A stretch of DNA of 64,000 bases, from NCBI RefSeq assembly GCF_026230105.1, contig NC_079474.1:5714187-5778186 (forward strand). Reading direction: 5' to 3'. Below the pieces are notes generated by a model. The model made no database searches. It saw only the letters and a program-made list of their open reading frames with translations, and was not told the DNA's origin. This document shows positions 34,800-47,600 of the stretch, in pieces. Source of the DNA: Diorhabda sublineata. Its lineage: Eukaryota > Arthropoda > Insecta > Coleoptera > Chrysomelidae. Both the position numbers and the translations under genes were made by a program. Position 1 is the stretch's first letter. The number at the start of each line of letters is the position of its first letter.

Positions 34800-35830
34800 T
34801 GTAAGATCCTTGATTAATTTCACGTATCTCTCCGCTTTCCATTCCATTAGTCCAAAGGATGAAGTGACACTATTAATATTTGATTTAGCAGTTGTTTCCA
34901 TGCTTGCCAATCCTGTCCAATCTTTTCGGCATGATGCCATCTCATATTTATTAAGGGTTTTGTTTGGTCTACCCATCTAGTTGGATATCTGCCTCTTGGG
35001 CGTTTGCCTTCTACTTTCCCTTCTATGATTAACCTTTAAATTTTTCCTGATCTTCTAACTATATCTCCCAGATGCAGATTCATGTAGTTTATTCTGGTTA
35101 GCAGCCTTGTACGTGGACCAATTTCTTGGAATACGCTGGTTCAGTGTTCTGTCCATGATACTCGTAAGAGTAGTCTATAAACCCACATTTCGAAAGCCTC
35201 TATTCGATTTTAATCTGCTTTGTTTAAAGTCCATGGTTCCGCTGCGTACGTTGCAAAAGGGGAAGATAAGAACTTCAACTAGATGGAGTTTCGTGATAGA
35301 TTTATCTTTAGATATTTCATTCAACTTGTTAGTCGCTGTTCTTGCCATAGTTAGAAGACATGCCGTCCTAATTTTCTAGTGATGTTAATTAAGGAATTAA
35401 GATAGTTAAAATTGTTTACCACTTCGTAGCCTGCAATTTCTGATATTTGTGGAGAATTACTGTCTTGTTTCTAAACTATCATTATTTTTGTTTTGGATTT
35501 ATTTTTAAGCCATATTTTCGCTAATAATAGACAGTCTGGTCATAATTTCTGTTATTACTAGTATGGTTGACGCTACGATCAGTGTGTCGTCGACGTAGCG
35601 CAGCTTGTTGATCCTGTTTCCGCCAACTGATATTCCGTCTTGCCACTAGAACCATCTAGAACCTCTCTCAAGACGTATTCGCTATAAACGTTAAATAAGA
35701 TAGATGAAAGAATGCAACTCAGTCTAGCTCCTGCGGCCGTTCTGAAGGTCCTCGAGTAAAACACGTCGATTCTGTTTTTCTGATAGAAGTTGCGCGCTAG
35801 TTGAACCAGGTATTTTGGCGTATAGAATGC
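34800..35830 (-). pseudogene. LINE reverse transcriptase (RT core to C-terminus)
   Basis: Reading from 35825 downwards: 'KYLVQLARNFYQKNRIDVFY', then 'ARLSCILSSILFNVYSEYVL' (RT motif with SPILFN), 'REVLDG', 'NKLRYVDDTLIVAS' with the YVDD catalytic box near 35600, then 'ATNKLNEISKDKSITKLHLV', 'GTMDFKQSRLKS' and 'RIPRNWSTYK', and at the end 'VEGKRPRGRYPTRWVDQTK' (the 'G.RPRGRP..RW.D' tail) near 34990. This is a nearly continuous LINE RT from motif 3 to the C-terminus, in several frames and with stops. The endonuclease is absent. Confidence 0.72.
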
Positions 35831-35843
35831 TTAAAAGACATTA

Positions 35844-36592
35844 CGAGGATGGTCCCAGAAATACCTGGCTTGATTAGAGTTGGCGAAATATCCAATCTAG
35901 ACAGCATATGTTTCAAGTTGAAGGTGCCACGTTTGGCAGCCATCAATAGTGAACGTTTTCAGTGAATTTGTAAACATGGGAAAAATTTTTTTGCAAGGCC
36001 TTAGCCCAACCAATATGAAAGCTGAACTAGATTCTAGTCTGGGTAAGACTGCTCCTTCGTTATCAACAGTAAAATATTGGGTAGCAAACTTTAAGCGAGG
36101 CCGTACGACCTGCGAAGACCAGCATCGCAGTTGCCGACTAAATGAAGTGACGACTCCAGAAATGTTGAAGAAAATACATAAAGCGTTCCTGAAGTACCGA
36201 CCACTGACAAACTATAAACGGCGAATAATGCTTATTTCAACGTTTTAGAGAGCAAATCAAGCAAAAACGGCCGCATTTGGCTAAGAAAAAAGTGTTGTTT
36301 CATCAAGACAATGCACCAGCTCACACAACCGTTATTGCTATGGCCAAAATTAATGAATTAAATTTTGAATTGCTATCTCATGTATTCTATTCGCTCTATA
36401 TAGACCCTTTGGATTATTTCTATTCCAAAATTTGAGAAAATGGCTCGGTGGCTTGACGATTCTATTTTGAAAAGGATATCGAACTTATTGAACATAACTG
36501 GGAAAAGTTTATGGAGCTACAAGGAGATTACATTAAAAAATAAAGATATTTTTTGACTGAATTTATGTATTTTCCTCCTGGGACCATCCTTG
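35844..36592 (+). mobile_element. mariner deletion derivative with TIRs and TA duplication
   Basis: The left end 'cgaggatggtcccag' (35844) and the right end 'ctgggaccatccttg' (to 36592) are inverted, with TA outside each (35842-35843 and 36593-36594). Total length is 749 bp, against about 1.3 kb for a full mariner. The interior holds the two ends of a transposase gene joined across a deletion. Confidence 0.85.
35949..36543 (+). pseudogene. mariner transposase with large internal deletion
   Basis: The N-terminal part is open to 36248: 'NMGKIFLQGLSPTNMKAELD', 'APSLSTVKYWVANFKRGRT', 'LNEVTTPEMLKKIHKAFL', a typical mariner HTH region. After about 36200 the frame jumps to the C-terminal part: 'KKVLFHQDNAPAHTTVIAMA' (second catalytic Asp), 'KINELNFELLSHV', then a decayed third motif ('YSLYIDPLDYF') and 'FEKDIELIEHNWEKFMELQG' ending at a TAA at 36541-36543. 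The first catalytic Asp and surrounding 120 or so residues are deleted, so it cannot be active, but the element could be mobilised by a full copy. Confidence 0.8.
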
Positions 36593-36594
36593 TA

Positions 36595-37800
36595 AATATA
36601 TTACCAAAAGTTACGGTAAAAAATGCTGGAATTATAGTTTATGATATTTATCGTGAATCGTTAACGATCTCTTGGGCACTTATGGAAATAAACATAATAT
36701 TATTTTTATTTAATGTTATGTTAGCAGAATTCATGAAATACATAAAAAAATTCATCGTCTATTTGTATTTGACAACAACGTTTTAGTGGTTTTATTTTCA
36801 GACAAATTATACAGTGAGTAGTGGTACAGCATACAGAACCGCTTTTAGGTACAGACATTTTTGGTTACTTTAATTTTTCTTTAGTAGATACTGTGAAATC
36901 TAAAATGGAAATTGATTGCCCCTTATCCCTTTTATCATTATTTTTGAAACAACTAATTTACATTTCACAGTTTTGTTCTCACTAACTGTTACTGATGCAA
37001 TAAGTTCATAAATTAACTACGCCGATGTAAAAAAGTTATAAAACCATAATGAAGAACGTAAAATAGGATATTCTTTGTGGAAAACATTCCCCTTATCGAA
37101 ATATTCGGCTTCTTCCAGCAGTTCAGCAAATGAAAGTGGTTTCTTTCTCAAAAAATCGGACCTAAAAATAGTTCGATAGATGGCCAAGGGTTCTTTAACG
37201 ACCCAGCAAACAAACACGGTTTATCATTCACGTACATTCTACTTAAATGAAATACAATGAAGACATAATATATTCACAAGAACTCCTAATAAAAATATAA
37301 ATAGTAATATATGAAACAACTAATGACACAGAAGCTACTTGCCAATGAAAGTTAAAAGACATTATTTCTTTTGGTAATTCACATCGTTTAGAAACACATA
37401 TATACGTTTTCGCTAATCGCTCGGAGTGGGTGATAATTCGATGCAAGTACGTTCTTCTATATGGAAGTACCTTTAGTGCCTTCTGCACTGCATAATCGAA
37501 TTATTTTTACTTTGGGGTCATGAATGAAATGAAATCTTTTTATTTCGATTTGACTACGCATAAAAGAGCTAACGCGTTTAGCTTTTCTTGACTTAATATC
37601 TATCTTAAATAGTTCTTTTCAAGCAAGAAACATTTCAAAACTTGTCTTGTACGTGTAAAGTGAAATGACAGTTCCGTTCTCCTATTCCAGTTCCGTCTGC
37701 TGTTTTATTATCTATTCGCCTACCATTTAATGGCATTTCTGTTCATTTCTTATGGTGTTTTGATCCTACTTCGTTTTATAGTATATTATTGAGGTGAAGT
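36595..37800. other. no recognisable gene
   Basis: AT-rich spacer; short open frames on both strands (36553-36786, 37017-37217, 37243-37488) have no recognised motif. Confidence 0.45.
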
Positions 37801-38150
37801 TCTTTTCAAAGCGGAACTTTTTTGATGTAACGTCCTGAGGCATGTCCCAGGGCTGGTCATTATTTAGGAATTCCGTCTCTGAACATTCTAAGTGATGTTT
37901 TCGCTGCCACGCTTTCCACATCTATGCCGAGAGGTGGAAGACTTAGAATCACTTTTAATGCAGCTGTTGGGCAAGCCAGTCTCTGTACCTTTGAGAGATT
38001 GTTCCTCGCGGGATTCAGACTAGTTCTAGTGTATCGGTCTCATAATTGCCATGTACATCCACCGTAGAATCTTTGCGTTACAACCCCAATTCCTCCCTGC
38101 AAAGTTTCTGAAGACCATCAGGGCTTTGGTGTATATCATCATACTTTAAC
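37800..38150 (-). pseudogene. R1/Jockey-type LINE ORF2 C-terminal fragment
   Basis: From 38145 downwards the minus strand reads 'VYTKALMVFRNFAGRNWGCN' and 'AKILRWMYMAIMRPI' (the segment after the RT core in R1/Jockey proteins), then 'QRLACPTAALKVILSLPPLG' with 'IDVESVAAKTSLRM', which corresponds to the conserved 'R.A....STPT.AL...L...PLD......A' region. The normally intervening '(TYG)S.VWW' stretch is lost. Frame changes mark it as a relic. Confidence 0.65.
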
Positions 38151-38760
38151 AAATATCGTTAACTATCAGCAAAATGTAATCAAGCCTAGGATTAAACAAT
38201 AGTACGAAAATATTAGATAATATTTTGGAACTAAAAATATTGGAAATATCGAAACATTCACCTCTACTATTTAGCTTTTTTTGTACTGAACGTAATCTAC
38301 AAAACATGTTCGATCAAGGATTTTTGCTGGGCAAAGTTTGGTTACTAATAATACAACTCAATTTATTAGCTTTAATTTTTTTATACCGATAGTAAATTAT
38401 GAATTACGTTTAAAAGAGAATGGTTTACACAACCAATTAAAAACAAAATGAGTATTTGTTATTAAAAAAGTTCTTTTTACATTGCCATTCATAATTATGT
38501 AGGGGTAATGGGATTGGAGAGAAACCGTTAAAAAAATTCACATATTGCTTCCGTAGAAAAATGATCGACCAGCCTTAAGCTGTGCTCATACGAGCAGGAA
38601 AAACTATCGCAAACTGATGGCAAATATAAAGACACTAGAGTTTCAGATTCAGACATTTATACCGGATGTTCCGCGTATACTATTTTGTTTTGCCACCTTT
38701 TTGATAAACATTATTGTTGATAGTTCATATTTGGCAATCGTGAAGTAGAGACGTGGTAAA
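38151..38760. other. no recognisable gene
   Basis: Spacer; no terminal repeat of the following transposase relic could be identified in it. Confidence 0.45.
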
Positions 38761-38766
38761 TTTATT

Positions 38767-39738
38767 ATGGAAAAATATTCGGTAAGCCAACGTGTTTCAA
38801 TCGTTAAAACATTTTTTAAAAATCAATCATCGATTATTTTGACGATGAGAAAGTTACGTTAAATTTTTGGGAGAAACAACGTGCCAACAAGACGCACTAT
38901 TTATCGTGTAGTGAATGATTTCGAAGAAAGAGGGTCTGTCGCTGATAGGCCCAAGCCTGGACTACAAGGTACTGCAAGATCAGTTGAAAACATTACTGCT
39001 GCTCAAGAAAGTGTTCCAAACAATCCATAAATCTCAATTTGACGTCGTGCTCAGAAGCTTGGTCTTCAAAGAACAACTTTGGCCACAATTTTGCACAAGG
39101 ATTTGCATTTGTTTCCATTTAATATTCAGTTGACACAAGAGGTTCTTTCAAAAGACCATTTACGCCGCCGTACATATGCCAATTGGATGTTACAGCTCGC
39201 CCATGAAAAAATTATAATGAGTGACGAGGCACAATTTCATTTCCATCCATTGAAATTGACAGTCTGGTGTGCAATTTGGTCAGGAGGAATCGTTGGACCT
39301 CACTTCTTTGAAACAGAAAACGGCATAACTGCCAATAGGGAGCGATATCGTTATATGATTGAAAACTTTTTAACGTCGCGACTGCGTGCTTGATTAACAT
39401 ATGGTATCAACAAGATGGTGCCACATCGCATATAGCCAGGATTGCAATGTAATTACTGTGAGACCTCTTTCCACAAAAAGTTATTTCAAGAAATGATGAT
39501 GTTGATTGGCATTCACGGTCGCCTGATTTGACTGTTCCGGACTTCTTTTTGTGGTGATATCTGAAAAGCTTGGTTTATGCGAAAAAACCAGAAACGCTGC
39601 AGCAACTCAAACAAAATATTCGTGATGAAATACCGCGTGAAATGTGTGAGAATGTAATGAAAAATGTGTTAAAAGGGCTAGTATTTGTGAAGCTAACAGA
39701 TTCGGATATTTATCTGCTATTGTATTCCATACGTTAAT
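38767..39738 (+). pseudogene. mariner-type transposase relic with DUF4817-like start
   Basis: ATG 38767 opens 'MEKYSVSQRVSIVKTFFKNQ', then 'NVPTRRTIYRVVNDFEERGS' (HTH), 'SIRRRAQKLGLQRTTLATIL' with 'HKDLHLFPFNIQLTQE' (second HTH), 'MSDEAQFHFH' with the first catalytic Asp, 'LTVWCAIWSGGIVGPHFFET', 'GINKMVPHRI' (decayed second Asp motif), and 'SRSPDLTVPDFFLW'-like residues near 39520-39550. The middle part (39079-39393) is still open. At least four frame changes. Same broad family as the intact 359-residue transposase but clearly a different lineage. Confidence 0.75.
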
Positions 39739-40100
39739 TAAAACATTTATAAATATAAGATCCATTCTCCTTCACTCAATCAAAAATTATTAACAAACAA
39801 AGTAGTATAGCTTCCCGGCGGACAACCCGTTATATCTGCGGTCCTCTTTGCCAACGTTATTTTCAAATGGTAAACACAGACCAGCATGTCTAATCGTATT
39901 GAATAGTCGGCAAGCTGCGGTATCGGAGTGCCTCATTTATTAGAAGTGCGGGAGTTTTAAACGTTGAAGTAGACGAGTCACGCCGCTTTTGAAGCCGGTA
40001 AAAGAAGAAAAGAGGGAAAGGGAGCTACTTTAAGAAAAACAAAACTGTTATAGTGTAAGATAAGTGTCGAAAAACAAACATAGATGAGCGAATCATTCTC
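39739..40100. other. no recognisable gene
   Basis: Spacer without signal, somewhat richer in G+C at 39815-40000. Confidence 0.45.
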
Positions 40101-40109
40101 CTTCACATA

Positions 40110-40760
40110 AAGAAGCAATTTGTTGAGACCCATAAACAGATCAGTAGTTCCAGATTTCGATTTCAAAACAAACTCCTTTATATGTGGACTTACCATTACT
40201 TAATAGTAATCGACCGAAGCCACCTCATTTGCGAAAAGTTGTGTACGAAGTTCGCGATGTAACTGGTAGAAAGAGGACGCACGGAATCTTGGTGATGAAT
40301 GTGGAAAGACGGTTTTACGCCGACTTGGGCATATCTCTAGTTTGATTGCATACGACGAGCAATATCACAAAAAGTACCGATTAGAACTTATTAGAAAACG
40401 AACACTAAACAAAGACCATTGCTCACGCAATTGATGTAGCTATCTAGCATATCTACACATACATAAAAAATAGAGATGATTAGTGTCAGTTTTCGGTGGG
40501 AAAACTGTTGGTGAACTTAAAAGGAGACTACAAACCACATCAAGAGACAGTGAAAGATCGACTACGGTGAGGACATACTGTTCACCTTTCAAAAAAAGCA
40601 GACTGTGGTTTTTAAAAAATATAGGAGAGGAGATGCAGTGGTAGTAGTGGATGCAGCAGCCAAAATAATATGCGATGACTTCAGATCCCAAATTTACGAT
40701 GTTAAATAGTATCCTACTCGAAACCGTGAATGTACAAGGTAACCCCATAGCTTTTAGTCA
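40110..40760 (+). pseudogene. fragment of an uncharacterised repetitive arthropod protein family
   Basis: Plus-strand frames give 'EDARNLGDECGKTVLRRLGH' followed by 'ISSLIAYDEQYHKKYR', then 'LKRRLQTT', 'DYGEDILFTFQKKQTVVFKK' and 'AAAKIICDDFRSQIYDVK'. I recall the same order ('W...V..RL....DLVA.DA.YHK.C', later 'L...YG..I.F......V.CF..TA..I') in a repeated protein family of insects with no assigned function. It is broken by stops. The assignment rests on memory of that pattern, so moderate to low confidence. The 102-codon minus-strand frame here is antisense. Confidence 0.35.
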
Positions 40761-41654
40761 TTACAGACCCTCCACCAACTCAAGAAATGAAGAGTATAGA
40801 TAAACATACTGAAGAGGATGAGACAGTTCTTCGAAAAATTTTATGACGACAGCGACATTCATCATTTCCAACATTTGTCATTATATTGATATGCATACAT
40901 ATTTTACTGCTGACATAATATAATCCACAATACTATGATAGTAATAATTTAAAAAGCTTAAGCGGCGAAACTGTTATTCTCCTACGAGAAAACGATTTGA
41001 AAAATAAATGTGGGAAATTTTGTCAACTCTAATTTTGTATGGAATGGGCTTGTCGAAAAGATTCTGCTATATTGTCAAAAAAATTGTAAATGTGACAAAA
41101 TTTGATCAAAAGTACACAAAAAACCAAATTCTGAGTCGAATTTTCACCCGAAAACTTCAAATTCATCTTCACAAACCCAAAAAAAATATAATGAAATCAA
41201 AACCATAGAAAAAGTTTCCTTGGAACCTCAATTATTTTAAAGTACCTATGCCTAGCCTAATAAAATTTTTATGTGTGTAGGCGCATGCAATTACTTGTTA
41301 AAGTTTTCTTAAATAAGCACCTGCTGAGGGAAATCGCTTTTTAGAATTTACTTACATGTTAACGCTAGCACAAAATACTTTCAGAAGTTCTATTGCATTT
41401 TACTATCTCGTGTAAACGAAACTTTACTCAATTCTCAAACTTTCTTTTGCTTCCAGCGAAAAATAATAGTCCGATATCTCTCTTAATTTTAATTTACTGT
41501 TATATATTTATTGTTGAAAAAATCATTGGTGATCTAATTCTTAGAAGTAATAGTGAGATTTACTACAGTCATCAGTTTGGAATTCGATGAAATTCGTCTC
41601 TTAATTCTCTCTCTTAATGTATTCCTACGAGATGAAATAATACGAGACTTTAGT
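40761..41654. other. no recognisable gene
   Basis: AT-rich spacer before the satellite. Confidence 0.5.
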
Positions 41655-44600
41655 TCGTAGAATTACGAATATATTTTATGTAAAATATAGAATATTACGA
41701 TATTTTTTGATTTTTTTTCTTCCAATAACAAAATCCAGACATTTTGGCAAGAAGAATTTTCTCATAAAATGGAAAATATCTTTTATTTTGTATATAGAAT
41801 ATCACGAGACTAAAACTCATGTTTAATTTCTTTTATTCAATAACAAAATTGTGAAAATTCAGACAATCTGGCAAGAACAATTTACTTGTAAAATGACAAA
41901 TATCTGTTAGATAAGATGTAGAATATTACGAGACTGTAGCTAATATTTGATTTCGTTTTTCCAATAACAAAACTGTGAAAATCGAGACATTCTGGCAAGA
42001 AAACTTTTCTCATAAAATGACAAATAACTTTTATGTAGCATATAGAAAATATTAGGAGGTTATAGCTCATGTTTGATTTCGTTTTTCCAATAACAAAACT
42101 GTGAAAATCCAGACATTCTGGCAAGAAGAATTTTTTCATAAAATGAAAAATATCTTTTATTTTGAGTAAAGAATATCACGAGACTAAACCTCATGTTTGA
42201 TTTCTTTCGTTCAATAACAAAACTGTGAAAATTCAGACAATCTGGCAAGAACAATTTACTTGTAAAATGACAAATATCTGTTAGATAAGATGTAGAATAT
42301 TACGAGACTGTAGCTAATATTTGATTTCGTTTTTCCAATAACAAAACTGTGAAAATCGAGACATTCTGGCAAGAAAACTTTTCTCATAAAATGACAAATA
42401 ACTTTTATGTAGCATATAGAAAATATTAGGAGGTTATAGCTCATGTTTGATTTCGTTTTTCCAATAACAAAACTGTGAAAATCCAGACATTCTGGCAAGA
42501 AGAATTTTTTCATAAAATGAAAAATATCTTTTATTTTGAGTAAAGAATATCACGAGACTAAACCTCATGTTTGATTTCTTTCGTTCAATAACAAAACTGT
42601 GAAAATTCAGACAATCTGGCAAGAACAATTTACTTGTAAAATGACAAATATCTGTTAGATAAGATGTAGAATATTACGAGACTGTAGCTAATATTTGATT
42701 TCGTTTTTCCAATAACAAAACTGTGAAATTCGAGACATTCTGGCAAGAAAACTTTTCTCATAAAATGACAAATAACTTTTATGTAGCATATAGAAAATAT
42801 TAGGAGGTTATAGCTCATGTTTGATTTCGTTTTTGCAATAACAAAACTGTGAAAATCCAGACATTCTGGCAAGAAGAATTTTTTCATAAAATGGAAAATA
42901 TCTTTTATTTTGAGTAAAGAATATCACGAGACTAAACCTCATGTTTGATTTCTTTCGTTCAATAACAAAACTGTGAAAATTCAGACAATCTGGCAAGAAA
43001 AATTTACTTGTAAAATGACAAATATCTGTTAGATAAGATGTAGAATATTACGAGACTGTAGCTAATATTTGATTTCGTTTTTCCAATAACAAAACTGTGA
43101 AATTCGAGACATTCTGGCAAGAAAACTTTTCTCATAAAATGACAAATAACTTTTATGTAGCATATAGAAAATATTAGGAGGTTATAGCTCATGTTTGATT
43201 TCGTTTTTCCAATAACAAAACTGTGAAAATCCAGACATTCTGGCAAGAAGAATTTTTTCATAAAATGAAAAATATCTTTTATTTTGAGTAAAGAATATCA
43301 CGAGACTAAACCTCATGTTTGATTTCTTTCGTTCAATAACAAAACTGTGAAAATTCAGACAATCTGGCAAGAACAATTTACTTGTAAAATGACAAATATC
43401 TGTTAGATAAGATGTAGAATATTACGAGACTGTAGCTAATATTTGATTTCGTTTTTCCAATAACAAAACTGTGAAATTCGAGACATTCTGGCAAGAAAAC
43501 TTTTCTCATAAAATGACAAATAACTTTTATGTAGCATATAGAAAATATTAGGAGGTTATAGCTCATGTTTGATTTCGTTTTTCCAATAACAAAACTGTGA
43601 AAATCCAGACATTCTGGCAAGAAGAATTTTTTCATAAAATGAAAAATATCTTTTATTTTGAGTAAAGAATATCACGAGACTAAACCTCATGTTTGATTTC
43701 TTTCGTTTAATAACAAAACTGTGAAAATTCAGACAATCTGGCAAGAAAAATTTACTTGTAAAATGACAAATATCTGTTAGATAAGATGTAGAATATTACG
43801 AGACTGTAGCTAATATTTGATTTCGTTTTTCCAATAACAAAACTGTGAAATTCGAGACATTCTGGCAAGAAAACTTTTCTCATAAAATGACAAATAACTT
43901 TTATGTAGCATATAGAAAATATTAGGAGGTTATAGCTCATGTTTGATTTCGTTTTTCCAATAACAAAACTGTGAAAATCCAGACATTCTGGCAAGAAGAA
44001 TTTTTTCATAAAATGAAAAATATCTTTTATTTTGAGTAAAGAATATCACGAGACTAAACCTCATGTTTGATTTCTTTCGTTTAATAACAAAACTGTGAAA
44101 ATTCAGACAATCTGGCAAGAAAAATTTACTTGTAAAATGACAAATATCTGTTAGATAAGATGTAGAATATTACGAGACTGTAGCTAATATTTGATTTCGT
44201 TTTTCCAATAACAAAACTGTGAAAATCGAGACATTCTGGCAAGAAAACTTTTCTCATAAAATGACAAATAACTTTTATGTAGCATATAGAAAATATTAGG
44301 AGGTTATAGCTCATGTTTGATTTCGTTTTTCCAATAACAAAACTGTGAAAATCCAGACATTCTGGCAAGAAGAATTTTTTCATAAAATGAAAAATATCTT
44401 TTATTTTGAGTAAAGAATATCACGAGACTAAACCTCATGTTTGATTTCTTTCGTTCAATAACAAAACTGTGAAAATTCAGACAATCTGGCAAGAACAATT
44501 TACTTGTAAAATGACAAATATCTGTTAGATAAGATGTAGAATATTACGAGACTGTAGCTAATATTTGATTTCGTTTTTCCAATAACAAAACTGTGAAAAT

Positions 44601-47600
44601 CGAGACATTCTGGCAAGAAAACTTTTCTCATAAAATGACAAATAACTTTTATGTAGCATATAGAAAATATTAGGAGGTTATAGCTCATGTTTGATTTCGT
44701 TTTTCCAATAACAAAACTGTGAAAATCCAGACATTCTGGCAAGAAGAATTTTTTCATAAAATGAAAAATATCTTTTATTTTGAGTAAAGAATATCACGAG
44801 ACTAAACCTCATGTTTGATTTCTTTCGTTCAATAACAAAATTGTGAAAATTCAGACAATCTGGCAAGAACAATTTACTTGTAAAATGACAAATATCTGTT
44901 AGATAAGATGTAGAATATTACGAGACTGTAGCTAATATTTGATTTCGTTTTTCCAATAACAAAACTGTGAAAATCGAGACATTCTGGCAAGAAAACTTTT
45001 CTCATAAAATGACAAATAACTTTTATGTAGCATATAGAAAATATTAGGAGGTTATAGCTCATGTTTGATTTCGTTTTTCCAATAACAAAACTGTGAAAAT
45101 CCAGACATTCTGGCAAGAAGAATTTTTTCATAAAATGAAAAATATCTTTTATTTTGAGTAAAGAATATCACGAGACTAAACCTCATGTTTGATTTCTTTC
45201 GTTCAATAACAAAACTGTGAAAATTCAGACAATCTGGCAAGAACAATTTACTTGTAAAATGACAAATATCTGTTAGATAAGATGTAGAATATTACGAGAC
45301 TGTAGCTAATATTTGATTTCGTTTTTCCAATAACAAAACTGTGAAATTCGAGACATTCTGGCAAGAAAACTTTTCTCATAAAATGACAAATAACTTTTAT
45401 GTAGCATATAGAAAATATTAGGAGGTTATAGCTCATGTTTGATTTCGTTTTTCCAATAACAAAACTGTGAAAATCCAGACATTCTGGCAAGAAGAATTTT
45501 TTCATAAAATGAAAAATATCTTTTATTTTGAGTAAAGAATATCACGAGACTAAACCTCATGTTTGATTTCTTTCGTTTAATAACAAAACTGTGAAAATTC
45601 AGACAATCTGGCAAGAAAAATTTACTTGTAAAATGACAAATATCTGTTAGATAAGATGTAGAATATTACGAGACTGTAGCTAATATTTGATTTCGTTTTT
45701 CCAATAACAAAACTGTGAAATTCGAGACATTCTGGCAAGAAAACTTTTCTCATAAAATGACAAATAACTTTTATGTAGCATATAGAAAATATTAGGAGGT
45801 TATAGCTCATGTTTGATTTCGTTTTTCCAATAACAAAACTGTGAAAATCCAGACATTCTGGCAAGAAGAATTTTTTCATAAAATGAAAAATATCTTTTAT
45901 TTTGAGTAAAGAATATCACGAGACTAAACCTCATGTTTGATTTCTTTCGTTTAATAACAAAACTGTGAAAATTCAGACAATCTGGCAAGAACAATTTACT
46001 TGTAAAATGACAAATATCTGTTAGATAAGATGTAGAATATTACGAGACTGTAGCTAATATTTGATTTCGTTTTTCCAATAACAAAACTGTGAAATTCGAG
46101 ACATTCTGGCAAGAAAACTTTTCTCATAAAATGACAAATAACTTTTATGTAGCATATAGAAAATATTAGGAGGTTATAGCTCATGTTTGATTTCGTTTTT
46201 GCAATAACAAAACTGTGAAAATCCAGACATTCTGGCAAGAAGAATTTTTTCATAAAATGGAAAATATCTTTTATTTTGAGTAAAGAATATCACGAGACTA
46301 AACCTCATGTTTGATTTCTTTCGTTCAATAACAAAACTGTGAAAATTCAGACAATCTGGCAAGAAAAATTTACTTGTAAAATGACAAATATCTGTTAGAT
46401 AAGATGTAGAATATTACGAGACTGTAGCTAATATTTGATTTCGTTTTTCCAATAACAAAATTGTGAAATTCGAGACATTCTGGCAAGAAAACTTTTCTCA
46501 TAAAATGACAAATAACTTTTATGTAGCATATAGAAAATATTAGGAGGTTATAGCTCATGTTTGATTTCGTTTTTCCAATAACAAAACTGTGAAAATCCAG
46601 ACATTCTGGCAAGAAGAATTTTTTCATAAAATGAAAAATATCTTTTATTTTGAGTAAAGAATATCACGAGACTAAACCTCATGTTTGATTTCTTTCGTTC
46701 AATAACAAAACTGTGAAAATTCAGACAATCTGGCAAGAACAATTTACTTGTAAAATGACAAATATCTGTTAGATAAGATGTAGAATATTACGAGACTGTA
46801 GCTAATATTTGATTTCGTTTTTCCAATAACAAAACTGTGAAATTCGAGACATTCTGGCAAGAAAACTTTTCTCATAAAATGACAAATAACTTTTATGTAG
46901 CATATAGAAAATATTAGGAGGTTATAGCTCATGTTTGATTTCGTTTTTCCAATAACAAAACTGTGAAAATCCAGACATTCTGGCAAGAAGAATTTTTTCA
47001 TAAAATGAAAAATATCTTTTATTTTGAGTAAAGAATATCACGAGACTAAACCTCATGTTTGATTTCTTTCGTTTAATAACAAAACTGTGAAAATTCAGAC
47101 AATCTGGCAAGAAAAATTTACTTGTAAAATGACAAATATCTGTTAGATAAGATGTAGAATATTACGAGACTGTAGCTAATATTTGATTTCGTTTTTCCAA
47201 TAACAAAATTGTGAAATTCGAGACATTCTGGCAAGAAAACTTTTCTCATAAAATGACAAATAACTTTTATGTAGCATATAGAAAATATTAGGAGGTTATA
47301 GCTCATGTTTGATTTCGTTTTTCCAATAACAAAACTGTGAAAATCCAGACATTCTGGCAAGAAGAATTTTTTCATAAAATGAAAAATATCTTTTATTTTG
47401 AGTAAAGAATATCACGAGACTAAACCTCATGTTTGATTTCTTTCGTTTAATAACAAAACTGTGAAAATTCAGACAATCTGGCAAGAAAAATTTACTTGTA
47501 AAATGACAAATATCTGTTACATAGGATGTAGAATATTACGAGACTATAGCTCATGATTGATTTCTTTTCTCCAATAACAAAATGGTGAAGATTAGACATT

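Noticed and set aside
41882..47484. About thirty repeated minus-strand open frames ('KKFFLPECLDFHSFVIGKTK' type)
   Set aside because: They arise from each 374-bp satellite unit. The period is not a multiple of three, frames overlap out of phase, no start context or family is visible, and changes do not favour the reading frame.
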